A stretch of 64,000 nucleotides of DNA from JABDIP01 sp965250245 (lineage in GTDB: Bacteria; Pseudomonadota; Alphaproteobacteria; DSM-16000; Inquilinaceae). Within the stretch, counting starts at the first letter, position 1, and each line of letters opens with the position of its first letter. The stretch is taken from contig OZ252296.1 of NCBI GenBank assembly GCA_965250245.1, positions 4,712,001 to 4,776,000 on the forward strand, in the 5' to 3' direction. The notes beneath the pieces were generated by a model, which did no database searches, had not been told where the DNA came from, and worked only from the letters and a program-made list of their open reading frames with translations. The translations under genes and the position numbers were made by a program. Below, piece after piece: positions 28,571 to 41,829 of this stretch.

Positions 28571-29524
28571 ATGGCCTTGCGGGTGGTCACGGTGTTCGGC
28601 GGGGCCGGATTTCTCGGCCGGCATCTGGTCAAGCGCCTGGCCAAGCGCGGCTGGCGCATCCGGATCGCGACCCGGAATCCCAGCGACGCGCTGTTCCTGA
28701 AACCGGCGGGGGCGGTCGGGCAGATCGTGCCGATCTTCGCCAATGTGCGCGACGACCACTCGGTCGCCGCGGCGGTCGCGGGTTCCGACATCGTCATCAA
28801 CTTGGTGGGCATCCTCTACGAAAGCGGCCGCCAGACCTTCAAGGCGGTGCATGAGGAGGCCGCGGGCCGCATCGCCCGGGCGGCGAGCCAGGCCGGCGCC
28901 AGCCGCATGATCCAGATCTCGTCAATCGGCGCGGCACCGGAATCCCGGTCGCGCTATGCCCGGACCAAGGCCGCCGGCGAACGCGCCGTCCTCGACGCCT
29001 TCCCCGACGCCACGATCCTGCGCCCCAGCATCGTCTTCGGCCCCGATGACGGGTTCTTCAACCTGTTCGCCTCGCTGTCCCGCGTCTCCCCGTTTCTGCC
29101 GCTGATCGGCGGCGGCCGCACCCGGTTCCAGCCGGTCTATGTCGGCGACGTGGCCGACGCGATGCTGGCCTGCCTGGATCGCGAGGACAGCAAGGGCAAG
29201 ACTTACGAGCTGGGCGGCCCGACGGTCTACAGCTTCCGGGAGCTCATGCAGCTGCTGCTCAAGACGATCGAGCGGGAGCGGGCGCTGGTCCCGGTGCCCT
29301 GGTCGATCGCCGGGATTCAGGCGGCGTTCCTGGGCCTGCTGCCCAAGCCGCTCCTGACCCGCGACCAGCTGGCCCAGCTCAAGACCGACAACGTGGTCTC
29401 GGAGGGCGCGCTGACCCTGGCCGATCTGGGCGTTGGCGCCACCGCCGCGGAGATCATCCTGCCGACCTATCTCGACCGGTTCCGGGTCGGGGGCCGCTTC
29501 GCCGGGCGCCGCGTCGCCGGGTAA
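28571..29524 (+). CDS. NDUFA9-like NAD(P)-binding protein (complex I-associated SDR)
   Basis: A 317-residue atypical/extended SDR. The nucleotide-binding loop is VFGGAGFLGRHLVKRL at the N-terminus, and YARTKAAGERAV stands where the active-site Tyr-Lys would be. The protein resembles the alphaproteobacterial homologues of the mitochondrial complex I subunit NDUFA9, usually annotated as complex I NDUFA9 subunit family protein; its function in bacteria is not settled. The start at 28571 begins directly at the Rossmann strand; the longer open frame upstream has no SDR character. Confidence 0.85.
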   Translation: MALRVVTVFGGAGFLGRHLVKRLAKRGWRIRIATRNPSDALFLKPAGAVGQIVPIFANVRDDHSVAAAVAGSDIVINLVGILYESGRQTFKAVHEEAAGRIARAASQAGASRMIQISSIGAAPESRSRYARTKAAGERAVLDAFPDATILRPSIVFGPDDGFFNLFASLSRVSPFLPLIGGGRTRFQPVYVGDVADAMLACLDREDSKGKTYELGGPTVYSFRELMQLLLKTIERERALVPVPWSIAGIQAAFLGLLPKPLLTRDQLAQLKTDNVVSEGALTLADLGVGATAAEIILPTYLDRFRVGGRFAGRRVAG

Positions 29525-29585
29525 CCGCCCGTTAGCCATGCCGCGATAGGCTTGGGCCCAGGTTTCCGAGCAATCCGGGCAAGCG

Positions 29586-30620
29586 ATGCGGCAGATATTC
29601 ATACGGATCATCCCGATCGTTCTCCTGACCCTGTCGGGAGCACCGTTGGCCATGGGCGCCGAGGGCAATCCGCGGGCCGACGGCACCTTCCCGGCCTATT
29701 CCATCCAACTGCGCGCGTTTCCGATCGAAGAGCGCGCGCGCGGGCTCGCCCGGCTCGATGCGCTCAAGGACGAGGGGTACCTGGCCTACGCGTACGAGCT
29801 CAGCATCGACGGCGAGGACTGGTTCCACGTGGCGATCGGGGCGTTCGCCGACCGCCAGGCGGCGCGGGCCTTCGGCGATGAATTCACCGCGGCGCAGGGC
29901 CAGCGCGCCTCGGTCGTCGAGGCGCCGGTCCGGGTCGTGTCCGGCAGGGACGGCGATTTCGTCATCACGCCGACGGCGTTGTGGATCCGCGACGGCTCAG
30001 GGCTCCACGAGGTCTACGCATTCGGCGCCGAGCGTCCCTTCTGGCCGGTCCTGCCCCGGGTCATTCTCGCCAGGCTGTCCCCCGACCGCACGTCGCTGTC
30101 CTTCGTCTATGCCAGGGCGGTCCATGTGGCCTCGCTCGGCACCCGCGCGGTGATCGCCCTGACCGATGGCCGATCGCCGGCGGTCTCGCCGGTCGGCGAC
30201 TATCCATGGCAGCCCAGCTGGTCGCCGTCCGGCAGTCACGTCGTCTTCCTCGACCGCGCGGTCTACAACGAGCCGATCGGCCTGTGGGCAGCCCGCGGCG
30301 ACGGCAGCGAGCTGCGCTGCCTGTCCTGCGACCCGGACGACGAGCAGGCGACCCGCTGGTTCATCTGGCACCCGACCGAGGACCGGCTGCTGTTCGTCCG
30401 CACGACCCGGCGCGACAGGGTCGGCGGCGCGCTGTTGAGCGTCGACATGGACGGCACGATCCGGCCGGTGGACGCCGTCAGCCTCGGTGCGTTCGAGGAA
30501 GTCGTCGGTCCGCTGTGGATCGAGGACGGGGAGCTGCGCTTCAAGCGGCTGCGGTCGAGCGACGCGCTCTACTCGCAACACTCCACCACCCGGGAAGGGC
30601 TGCCGATCGACGCCCTCTAG
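29586..30620 (+). CDS. Exported protein with SPOR-like domain and beta-propeller-like repeats
   Basis: A 344-residue exported protein (signal peptide about 1-25). Residues 37-105 look like a SPOR domain (YSIQLRAFPIEERARGLARL ... WFHVAIGAFADRQAARAF), which in other proteins binds septal peptidoglycan stripped of stem peptides. The rest carries TolB-like propeller strands such as PSWSPSGSHVVFLD and FIWHPTEDRLLFVRT. A CLSC pair occurs in one strand. I do not know a named family with this combination. It is 61 bp after the NDUFA9-like gene and possibly co-transcribed with it; it is convergent with the esterase gene. Confidence 0.65.
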   Translation: MRQIFIRIIPIVLLTLSGAPLAMGAEGNPRADGTFPAYSIQLRAFPIEERARGLARLDALKDEGYLAYAYELSIDGEDWFHVAIGAFADRQAARAFGDEFTAAQGQRASVVEAPVRVVSGRDGDFVITPTALWIRDGSGLHEVYAFGAERPFWPVLPRVILARLSPDRTSLSFVYARAVHVASLGTRAVIALTDGRSPAVSPVGDYPWQPSWSPSGSHVVFLDRAVYNEPIGLWAARGDGSELRCLSCDPDDEQATRWFIWHPTEDRLLFVRTTRRDRVGGALLSVDMDGTIRPVDAVSLGAFEEVVGPLWIEDGELRFKRLRSSDALYSQHSTTREGLPIDAL

Positions 30621-30622
30621 GG

Positions 30623-31636
30623 TCAGTCCTCGCCGAGCGCCCTGGCGAGGAACGGCAGGCTCTGGTCCATGCGGTAATCGATGCCCGAGTGGTTGTCGGG
30701 GAATTCCTCGTAGCGATGGGGAACCGACAGGCGCTCCAGCGCGCGATGCATGCGCCGGGCGCCGTAAACCAGGTCGTACTGGTCGATATCGCCGCAATCG
30801 ATGTACAGCGCCTTCAGGCTGCGCAGATTGTCCGCATGGGCATCGACCATGCGCACCGGATCCCAGGCCAGCCAATTGGCCCAGCGCTCCTCGATCAGCT
30901 CGCAGGTCTCCGGATCGACCGGCAGCCGGATGCCCAGGAACTGGCTCGGGTCGGGGTCGTAGGTGGCGGCCATGGCCAGGTCCATCAGCACGTGGATGTC
31001 CTTGTCGCCCGGCTTGTTGGCGTTCTCCAGATCGGTGATGAAGGTCTCGATCGAGCCGTCCTTCTTGGCCAGGGCGCGCAGCGTGCCGGGGAAGGCCGGC
31101 CGGTAGCACAGCTCGAAGGCCATGTCGCCGGAATGGCAGGCCGCCGCCGACCAGGCATCGGCCCGGCGCATGGCGTGCACGATCGATCCGTAGCCGCCGG
31201 AGCTCTTGCCGAACACCCCGCGCCGACCGGCGCCGCCGCAGCCGAACCGGCCCTCGACCAGCGGCAGGACCTCGTCGATCAGGATGTCCTCCCAGGGCCC
31301 CATGGCGGCGCTGTTGATGTACTGGTTGCCGCCCAGCCGGGTGAAGCAATCAGGGAAGGCGACGACGACAGGCGGCATGTCGCCGGCGCCGATCAGCCGG
31401 TCAAGCCGTTCCGGCACGTTCTCGCCGAAGTTCTTCCAATTGGTGTGCCCAAGTCCACTCCCGGTGAAGCCCGCCAGGTCCACCAGCAGCGGCAGCCCGT
31501 CCCCGTCCTGGCCATCCGGCACATAGACGTCGACGACCCGCTCTGTCGGATCGCCGAGCAGGTTGCCGGCCAGCAGGGCGCTGTCGAAGGTCAGCCGGTG
31601 CAGGGTCCCGGCGGGGTGGGAGCGGTCCTTGCGCAT
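30623..31636 (-). CDS. Alpha/beta-hydrolase, esterase D/antigen 85-like
   Basis: A 337-residue cytosolic hydrolase with no signal peptide. The nucleophile elbow is GKSSG (Ser145) in GVFGKSSGGYG, and a likely catalytic histidine lies in FPDNHSGIDYR near the C-terminus. The pattern matches the putative-esterase (EstD/S-formylglutathione hydrolase-like) family. The substrate is unknown. It is convergent with the SPOR-like gene, with only two bases between the two stops, and lies upstream of uppP only in the map sense: the two minus-strand genes are separated by 76 bp. Confidence 0.78.
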   Translation of the reverse strand: MRKDRSHPAGTLHRLTFDSALLAGNLLGDPTERVVDVYVPDGQDGDGLPLLVDLAGFTGSGLGHTNWKNFGENVPERLDRLIGAGDMPPVVVAFPDCFTRLGGNQYINSAAMGPWEDILIDEVLPLVEGRFGCGGAGRRGVFGKSSGGYGSIVHAMRRADAWSAAACHSGDMAFELCYRPAFPGTLRALAKKDGSIETFITDLENANKPGDKDIHVLMDLAMAATYDPDPSQFLGIRLPVDPETCELIEERWANWLAWDPVRMVDAHADNLRSLKALYIDCGDIDQYDLVYGARRMHRALERLSVPHRYEEFPDNHSGIDYRMDQSLPFLARALGED

Positions 31637-31712
31637 GGTCGTCTTGTCGCTGAGTTGTCACGCAGGCCCCCGAATAGCACAGCGCAGGCCGCGCCTCACC
31701 GGGAAGTTGCGG

Positions 31713-32516
31713 TCAGGTGTAAAGCCAGATCAGCAGACCGATGCCCAGCGCGACCCGATACACGACGAAGGGGAGGAAACTCGCCCGGCGCAGCCAGCGC
31801 ATCATCAGGGCGATCGCCGCCAGGGCCGCGAGGCAGGACAGCACCGCCGCCAGCACCGCATCGAGACCCAGCGAGACGTCGCCGGCCTGGTAAAGGTCCC
31901 ATCCGGCCAGCGTGCCCGCTCCCAGGATCGTCGGGATCGACATCAGCAGGGAGAACCGAGCCGCCGCCTCCCGGCCGAGGCCGAGGAACCGGCCGGCGGT
32001 CATGGTGATGCCGGAGCGGCTGGTGCCGGGCACCAGTGCCAGCACCTGGGCGAAGCCGAAGATGAGCGCGCCCCGGAGGCCGATATCCTCCATCCGCCCG
32101 GAGGTGGCGCCGACCCGGTCGGCAATGCCCAGCAGGATGCCGAAGCCAAGGGTCGTCCAGGCGATGATGGCGGCGCTGCGGAACAGGTCAGCCCCCAGCT
32201 CGTGCAGCACGGCGCCGGCGACCACCGTCGGCACCGTGGCAACCACGACGAGAAGCGCCAGCCGCCCGCCGGCATCCAGCCGGCGCGCCGCAAGGGCCAG
32301 GAAGCCGGCTGCCATTTCGGCGACGTCGCGCCGGAAGTAGATCAGCACCGCCACCAGCGTGCCGACATGGGTGGCCACGTCGATCACGACGCCCTGATCC
32401 GGCCAGCCGGTCAAAGCCGGGACCAGCACCAGGTGCCCGCTTGAGCTGATCGGCAGGAATTCGGTGATGCCCTGGACCAGCGCCAGGACGACGATGTGAA
32501 GGAACGGCACGGTCAC
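31713..32516 (-). CDS. uppP: Undecaprenyl-diphosphatase
   Basis: A 267-residue polytopic membrane enzyme (BacA/UppP) that recycles undecaprenyl diphosphate to the monophosphate carrier for peptidoglycan and O-antigen; overexpression gives bacitracin resistance in other bacteria. The active-site motifs are QGITEFLPISSSGH near the N-terminus and PGTSRSG in the middle. The length is typical. It is divergent from gltD, with an AT-rich control region between the two. Confidence 0.96.
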   Translation of the reverse strand: MTVPFLHIVVLALVQGITEFLPISSSGHLVLVPALTGWPDQGVVIDVATHVGTLVAVLIYFRRDVAEMAAGFLALAARRLDAGGRLALLVVVATVPTVVAGAVLHELGADLFRSAAIIAWTTLGFGILLGIADRVGATSGRMEDIGLRGALIFGFAQVLALVPGTSRSGITMTAGRFLGLGREAAARFSLLMSIPTILGAGTLAGWDLYQAGDVSLGLDAVLAAVLSCLAALAAIALMMRWLRRASFLPFVVYRVALGIGLLIWLYT

Positions 32517-32677
32517 TCGGCCAGTCGGATCGGAGGCCGCGCTTATATCATCGGCAATGTGGCAGAACTACAATCCGCCGCCCGGGCAAATTAGTCTCAT
32601 TATGGTACTAAATTTTTCCGCGACGCGCCTGCTCCTATACTTTGGCGGGCATCCTCCGCCATCATATCGATCGCAGA

Positions 32678-32696
32678 ATGTCAGTATTATTGACAT
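32678..32696. promoter_or_regulatory. Palindromic site in the uppP-gltD control region
   Basis: ATGTCA and TGACAT form a perfect inverted repeat around a seven-base AT-rich spacer, in the low-GC part of the 282-bp region between uppP and gltD, about 100 bp before the gltD start. It could bind a dimeric regulator. No matching gene for the regulator can be named. Confidence 0.4.
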
Positions 32697-32798
32697 AACA
32701 GGTCGTTTCCGCTCGCAAAACCGCGCCGAATGCCCTATGACAGGCGTCCCCGGAATGCCAGCGCCGGGCAAGCAACCAAAATCCAGGGTCTGTCCGCG

Positions 32799-34250
32799 AT
32801 GCCGCAGCGCATGCTCACATTCACCAGCACCGGCCCCGAGATGCCGGACAAGCGCGCCGCCGAAGAGCGGCGCGGCGACTGGCATGAGGTCTATGGCGAG
32901 TACATCGAGGCCAAGGCCGAGGAGCAGGCCAGCCGCTGCTCGCAATGCGGCGTGCCGTTCTGCCAGGTGCACTGCCCGCTGCACAACAATATCCCGGACT
33001 GGTTGAAGCTGACCGCCGAGGGACGGCTGGAAGAGGCCTACGAGGTCAGCCAGGCGACAAACAACTTCCCGGAGATCTGCGGACGCATCTGCCCCCAGGA
33101 CCGGCTGTGCGAGGGCAATTGCGTGATCGAGCAGTCCGGCCACGGCACCGTCACCATCGGCTCGGTGGAGAAGTACATCACCGACCGGGCCTGGGATATG
33201 GGCTGGGTCAAGCCGCCGGCCCCGAAGGTGGAGCGGGAGCAATCGGTCGGCATCATCGGCGGCGGCCCCGGCGGCTTGGCGGCGGCGGAACAGCTTCGCA
33301 ACCGCGGCTACCAGGTGCATGTCTACGACCGCTACGACCGCATGGGCGGGCTGATGATCTACGGCATTCCCAGCTTCAAGCTGGAGAAGCCGGTGGTCGA
33401 GCGCCGCACCGACCTGCTGGCCGAGGGCGGCATCCACTTCCACGCCAATTACGAGGTGGGCCGGGACGCCAGCCTGATGGAGCTGCGGGCCCGGCACGAC
33501 GCCCTTCTGATCGCCACCGGCGTCTACAAGGCGCGCGAGCTGAAGGCGCCGGGCGTCGGCCTGGGCAATATCGTGCCCGCGCTGGACTACCTGACCGCGT
33601 CGAACCGCAAGGGCCTCGGCGACGCGGTGCCGGCCTTCGACAGCGGCGACCTGAACGCCCAGGGCAAGCGGGTGGTGGTGATCGGCGGCGGCGACACGGC
33701 GATGGACTGCGTGCGCACCGCGGTGCGCCAGGGGGCCACCTCGGTCAAATGCCTCTACCGCCGCAACCGGGCCAACATGCCGGGCTCGGTGCGCGAGGTG
33801 GCCAATGCCGAGGAGGAGGGCGTCGAATTCGTCTGGCAGTCGGCGCCGGAGGGCTTCACCGGCAAGGACAACGCCGTCGCCGGCGTCAAGGCGCAGAAGG
33901 TGCGGCTGGGCGTGCCCGACGCCACCGGCCGGCAGACGCCGATCCCGGTCGAGGGGTCGGGCTATTCGATGGACGCCGATCTGGTGATCAAGGCGCTGGG
34001 CTTCGACCCGGAAGACCTGCCGACCCTGTTCGGCTGTCCGGAGTTGAAGGTGTCGCGCTGGGGCACCGTGACCATCGACTACAAGACCAAGATGACCAAC
34101 ATCGACGGCATCTTCGCCGCCGGCGACATCGTGCGCGGCGCGTCGCTGGTGGTCTGGGCGATCCGCGACGGTCGCGATGCCGCCGCGTCGATCCACAAAT
34201 ACCTGGCCGAGCGCGTGGACGCCGACTCGGAACTGGCGATCGCCAGCTGA
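32799..34250 (+). CDS. gltD: Glutamate synthase (NADPH) small subunit
   Basis: A 483-residue beta subunit passing electrons from NADPH through FAD and Fe-S clusters to GltB. N-terminal cysteines C47, C50, C55 and C59 (CSQCGVPFCQVHCP), with a second set in CGRICPQDRLCEGNC, ligate the [4Fe-4S] clusters. Two dinucleotide folds are visible (IIGGGPGGLAAAEQL and VVIGGGDTAMDC). I chose the ATG at 32799; an in-frame ATG 12 bases on is an alternative. gltD precedes gltB here with a DUF2059 gene in between, the reverse of the common gltB-gltD order. Confidence 0.95.
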   Translation: MPQRMLTFTSTGPEMPDKRAAEERRGDWHEVYGEYIEAKAEEQASRCSQCGVPFCQVHCPLHNNIPDWLKLTAEGRLEEAYEVSQATNNFPEICGRICPQDRLCEGNCVIEQSGHGTVTIGSVEKYITDRAWDMGWVKPPAPKVEREQSVGIIGGGPGGLAAAEQLRNRGYQVHVYDRYDRMGGLMIYGIPSFKLEKPVVERRTDLLAEGGIHFHANYEVGRDASLMELRARHDALLIATGVYKARELKAPGVGLGNIVPALDYLTASNRKGLGDAVPAFDSGDLNAQGKRVVVIGGGDTAMDCVRTAVRQGATSVKCLYRRNRANMPGSVREVANAEEEGVEFVWQSAPEGFTGKDNAVAGVKAQKVRLGVPDATGRQTPIPVEGSGYSMDADLVIKALGFDPEDLPTLFGCPELKVSRWGTVTIDYKTKMTNIDGIFAAGDIVRGASLVVWAIRDGRDAAASIHKYLAERVDADSELAIAS

Positions 34251-34259
34251 GGCGCCGGA

Positions 34260-34790
34260 ATGGTTGGAAACGCTGTTGCCCGATATTGCCGGCCGGCCTT
34301 CGCGGTTTGCCTCCTGGCGACGCTCGTCGCCAGCGCGCCATCGAGCGCCGAGACGGGCGACGGAGAGGCCGCCAAGCGCCAGCAGATCCGTGAGATCATG
34401 CGGTTGGCCGGGACGATGGAAATAACCGACCAGATGCTGGATTCGACGATCGTGCAGTTAGCAGCGGTCTACGAGCATCTGAACCCGGAGGAGGGACCGG
34501 CCCTGGTCGCGATTCTGCAGAACGAATTCCGTGATGTGTTTGACGAGCGGTCCCGCGAATTCGAAGAGGTGCTTGTGGACATCTACGATGAGCATTTCAC
34601 CGCGCAGGAGACGGCGGACCTCCTGACCTTCTATCGCTCTCCCCTCGGGCAGCGGATGCTTGAGGAATTGCCCGCCATCGTCTCCAAGGCGACATTGGCG
34701 GGCCAGGAATTCGGCCGACAGGTGGCCGCCGAAGCTTACGATCGCGCCAATATCCTGATGCGGTCGCGGGGATACAGGACACCGAATTGA
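34260..34790 (+). CDS. DUF2059 exported protein
   Basis: A 176-residue protein with a signal peptide (cleavage near SSAET) and a single DUF2059 domain (LLTFYRSPLGQRMLEELP is the hallmark). It is mostly helical. Function unknown; the family occurs widely in the periplasm of proteobacteria. It lies 9 bp after gltD and its stop is close to the start region of gltB, so it is part of one transcript with the glutamate synthase genes, although no functional link is known. Confidence 0.85.
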   Translation: MVGNAVARYCRPAFAVCLLATLVASAPSSAETGDGEAAKRQQIREIMRLAGTMEITDQMLDSTIVQLAAVYEHLNPEEGPALVAILQNEFRDVFDERSREFEEVLVDIYDEHFTAQETADLLTFYRSPLGQRMLEELPAIVSKATLAGQEFGRQVAAEAYDRANILMRSRGYRTPN

Positions 34791-34828
34791 GCCCGGCTGG
34801 CCAATCGGCGGAATTTGACGAGGGTCCC

Positions 34829-39388
<4,560 letters not shown>

Positions 39389-39590
39389 CGCCTGGCGGAT
39401 CCGCCCGCTGCCGGCGCGCAGGAAGACCGTTCCCGCGCCGGCCCCGACTCCCTGCAATCCGGGAAGCATTCGATCGTTCCTCGACGGCGGGCGCCGGCGA
39501 GCCCGGTATCGAGTCCGATGCGGGCAAAGTCGAGATTGTCTTGGCACAAGAGAGTTGGCGAAATCGAAATAAAATTTCTTAACGCCCTAA

Positions 39591-39624
39591 CCTGCAATTA
39601 ACTTGGAAAATTTATCCTGCAATT
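39591..39624. promoter_or_regulatory. Direct repeat upstream of the PhnD-like gene
   Basis: CCTGCAATT occurs at 39591-39599 and again at 39616-39624, 25 bp apart, in the AT-rich 100 bp before the first PhnD-like gene. The spacing of about 2.4 turns and the location suit a regulator binding side by side, such as a response regulator dimer. This is a candidate only. Confidence 0.4.
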
Positions 39625-39647
39625 TCGCGAATGTTTAGAACAACGCA

Positions 39648-40739
39648 ATGGGTCTCCTGATGATGAGGTTTGTCCTTGCCGCCGCAACCGCCGTGATCGG
39701 GCTGGCGGTCATCTTTGTTGTCGCGACGAATTACAGTGACAGCACTTCGCAGCGCGCCGTTGTGATCGAGAGTGTGCGCCCGAGCGCTCCCTCGACTGCG
39801 CGCACCGAACCGGCCACGGTGCGCCCGGAACCCGCCGCGGCGCCAGCGACCGTCGCGGCGGTGCCGAGCCCGGTGGAGCTGCCGGCGGTGCCTGCGCTGG
39901 CCGCGAACAACCGGCTGGTGATCGGCCGGATCTCCTCCAATGTGCGCAAGCACTGGCCGCGCCTTGAGGCGATGGCGAACTACCTGGCCGCCGAGTTGGC
40001 GGCGGACGGCGTCGCCGGCGTCGATATCAGGATGGTCGACACGATGGACGAGATGCGCGAACTCCTCATCGCCGGAGAGGTCGACCTCCTGTCGGAGACC
40101 GCCTTCGCAGCCATCGAGCTGACGGAAAACGGTGGCGCGGAAATGCTGTTGCGCGAATGGAAGAGCGGTGTTTCCGATTACCACACCGTGATCTTCGCGC
40201 GACGTGACAGCGGCATCGAAGATCTCGATGATCTCGTCGGACGTACGATCGCCTTCGAGGATCGCGGATCGACCTCGGCCTATCTGGTGCCTCGGGCGCA
40301 TATGGCTCAGATCGGGCTGGATCTCGTCGAGCTGGACGATCCCCTCGCGCCGCCGCCGAGCGGTTCCGTCGGATATGCCTTCGCCGATGATGAAAACAAT
40401 GTCGTCGGCCGGGTTTTGCGCGGATACGCCGATGCGGGTGTCATGAGCAATCTCGACTGGGCGGACGAGGACGAGGTGAGCGAGGTCGACAGGCGCGAGC
40501 TGGTCATGATCGAGAGCACCGATCCGATCATCCGGTCGATCATGCTGGTGCGCAGGTCGCTGGACCCGGCGATCAAGGACCGCATCGCTGCCGTGCTTGA
40601 GCAGATGCACGAGTCTGAGGTTGGCCTGGAGACCCTTCGCGAGTACTGGAAGGTGGCACGGTTCGACCGGATCGAGGGACCGGCACTGGAAAACCTGCTG
40701 ACGGCCCGGGCGCTGCACGAGACGTTCCGCAGCTTCTGA
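39648..40739 (+). CDS. PhnD-like periplasmic binding protein, membrane-anchored (first copy)
   Basis: A 363-residue protein of the PhnD/phosphate-phosphonate binding-protein superfamily. Residues 8-27 form an N-terminal membrane anchor or uncleaved signal; a Pro/Ala/Val-rich linker (about 45-85) leads to the binding domain (88-345). The family ligand stretch is GSTSAYLVPR, preceded by DLVGRTIAFED. No lipobox is seen. No ABC permease or ATPase is nearby; instead a closely related copy, a histidine kinase and a response regulator follow. A sensory rather than transport role is therefore likely. An in-frame ATG pair at 39660/39663 could also start translation. Confidence 0.8.
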   Translation: MGLLMMRFVLAAATAVIGLAVIFVVATNYSDSTSQRAVVIESVRPSAPSTARTEPATVRPEPAAAPATVAAVPSPVELPAVPALAANNRLVIGRISSNVRKHWPRLEAMANYLAAELAADGVAGVDIRMVDTMDEMRELLIAGEVDLLSETAFAAIELTENGGAEMLLREWKSGVSDYHTVIFARRDSGIEDLDDLVGRTIAFEDRGSTSAYLVPRAHMAQIGLDLVELDDPLAPPPSGSVGYAFADDENNVVGRVLRGYADAGVMSNLDWADEDEVSEVDRRELVMIESTDPIIRSIMLVRRSLDPAIKDRIAAVLEQMHESEVGLETLREYWKVARFDRIEGPALENLLTARALHETFRSF

Positions 40740-40867
40740 CCGCCGGCAACCGAACGCCGCGAGGGCCGGTACGGCCCTTGACGTAGACTGTGAGCTCCGG
40801 ATCATGCCTCGGCAGGGTTCGGAGCTCACTGCGTTTGTCACTCCGTTTGGCGTGTCGAGGCGGCGCG

Positions 40868-41608
40868 TTGTCGATATTGGAATCCGAGATACGCCGGCTG
40901 GAAGAGATCGGCGCCAGGACCTGGCCGGCCCGGAAGACCGAGCGCCGGCATGGCTGGTTGTTGTCGATCGACGAGGGCGTGACCCGGCGCGCCAACTCCG
41001 TGCTGCCTGTCGGCGACGACGAGGGACCGGCGATCGGCGAGCGGATCGACGCGGTCGAGCGGTGCTATCGCGATCACGGGCTGGACCCCTGCTTCAAAAT
41101 GACGCGCGCGGCATTGCCGGGCGATCTGGACGCGCGGCTCGACCGGCGCGGATACCGGGCCGAAGGCCACAGTCTTGTGCTGACCATGGCACCTCCCGCA
41201 CCGGGTCCGGCCAACGGGACGGTGGACCTGCTCGCCGAGGCGACGCCGGAATGGCTCGCGTGCGACTGGCCGGGCCACACCGACGATGAACGCTGGATTT
41301 CCATCGTGCGGCGGATTGCCGGTCCGAGGGCCTTCGCCCTGGCGCATATCGACGGGATGCCGGCCGGGAGCGCGCTGGCCAATGCCGATGCCGGCTGGAC
41401 CTGCATAACGGCGGTCCACACCCGACCGGCATTCCGCAGGCGCGGCGTCGGGCGCACCCTGGTCATGGCCCTGGCGGAATGGGCGCGGCCGCAGTGTTCC
41501 GGGATCTTCCTTCAGGTCGAGGCGGACAATGAGGCGGCACTGCGGCTCTACGCCTCGGTCGGATTCACGCCGGCCTATGACTACCATTACCGGACACTGC
41601 GAAGCTGA
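40868..41608 (+). CDS. GNAT-family N-acetyltransferase
   Basis: A 246-residue GNAT enzyme whose acyl-CoA-binding motif is RPAFRRRGVGRTLVMALAEW, followed by FLQVEADNEAALRLYASVGF, the classic GNAT ending. The first 140 residues form a degenerate N-terminal half, so it may be a double-GNAT protein. The start is uncertain: I chose a TTG at 40868 behind GAGGCGG, but a GTG at 40790 would add 26 residues of poor composition. The substrate is unknown. It separates the two PhnD-like genes on the same strand. Confidence 0.75.
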   Translation: MSILESEIRRLEEIGARTWPARKTERRHGWLLSIDEGVTRRANSVLPVGDDEGPAIGERIDAVERCYRDHGLDPCFKMTRAALPGDLDARLDRRGYRAEGHSLVLTMAPPAPGPANGTVDLLAEATPEWLACDWPGHTDDERWISIVRRIAGPRAFALAHIDGMPAGSALANADAGWTCITAVHTRPAFRRRGVGRTLVMALAEWARPQCSGIFLQVEADNEAALRLYASVGFTPAYDYHYRTLRS

Positions 41609-41829
41609 CCGCCCGCTCATGCCAACGGTCATCGAAGCGTTGGTCCAGAACTGTATTTCAGGGCCACCACGCCGGTAATTTGCTATTGTGCTAAAGTGTA
41701 TGGATTCCTGCACCGGCCGCTTTGCAGGGATCGGTGTCACGGTTGGGCACAGCGACGCCCGCCGACACTCTGGGTCGCCTCAATGCCCGACTTTGGGTCG
41801 ATCCGCATCGTATGGGGAGTGAGATACCC

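Noticed and set aside
39541..39560. A sigma-54-like promoter, TTGGCAC followed by TTGGC
   Set aside because: The distance between the GG and GC elements is wrong for sigma-54 (two bases too long), so the resemblance is not functional.
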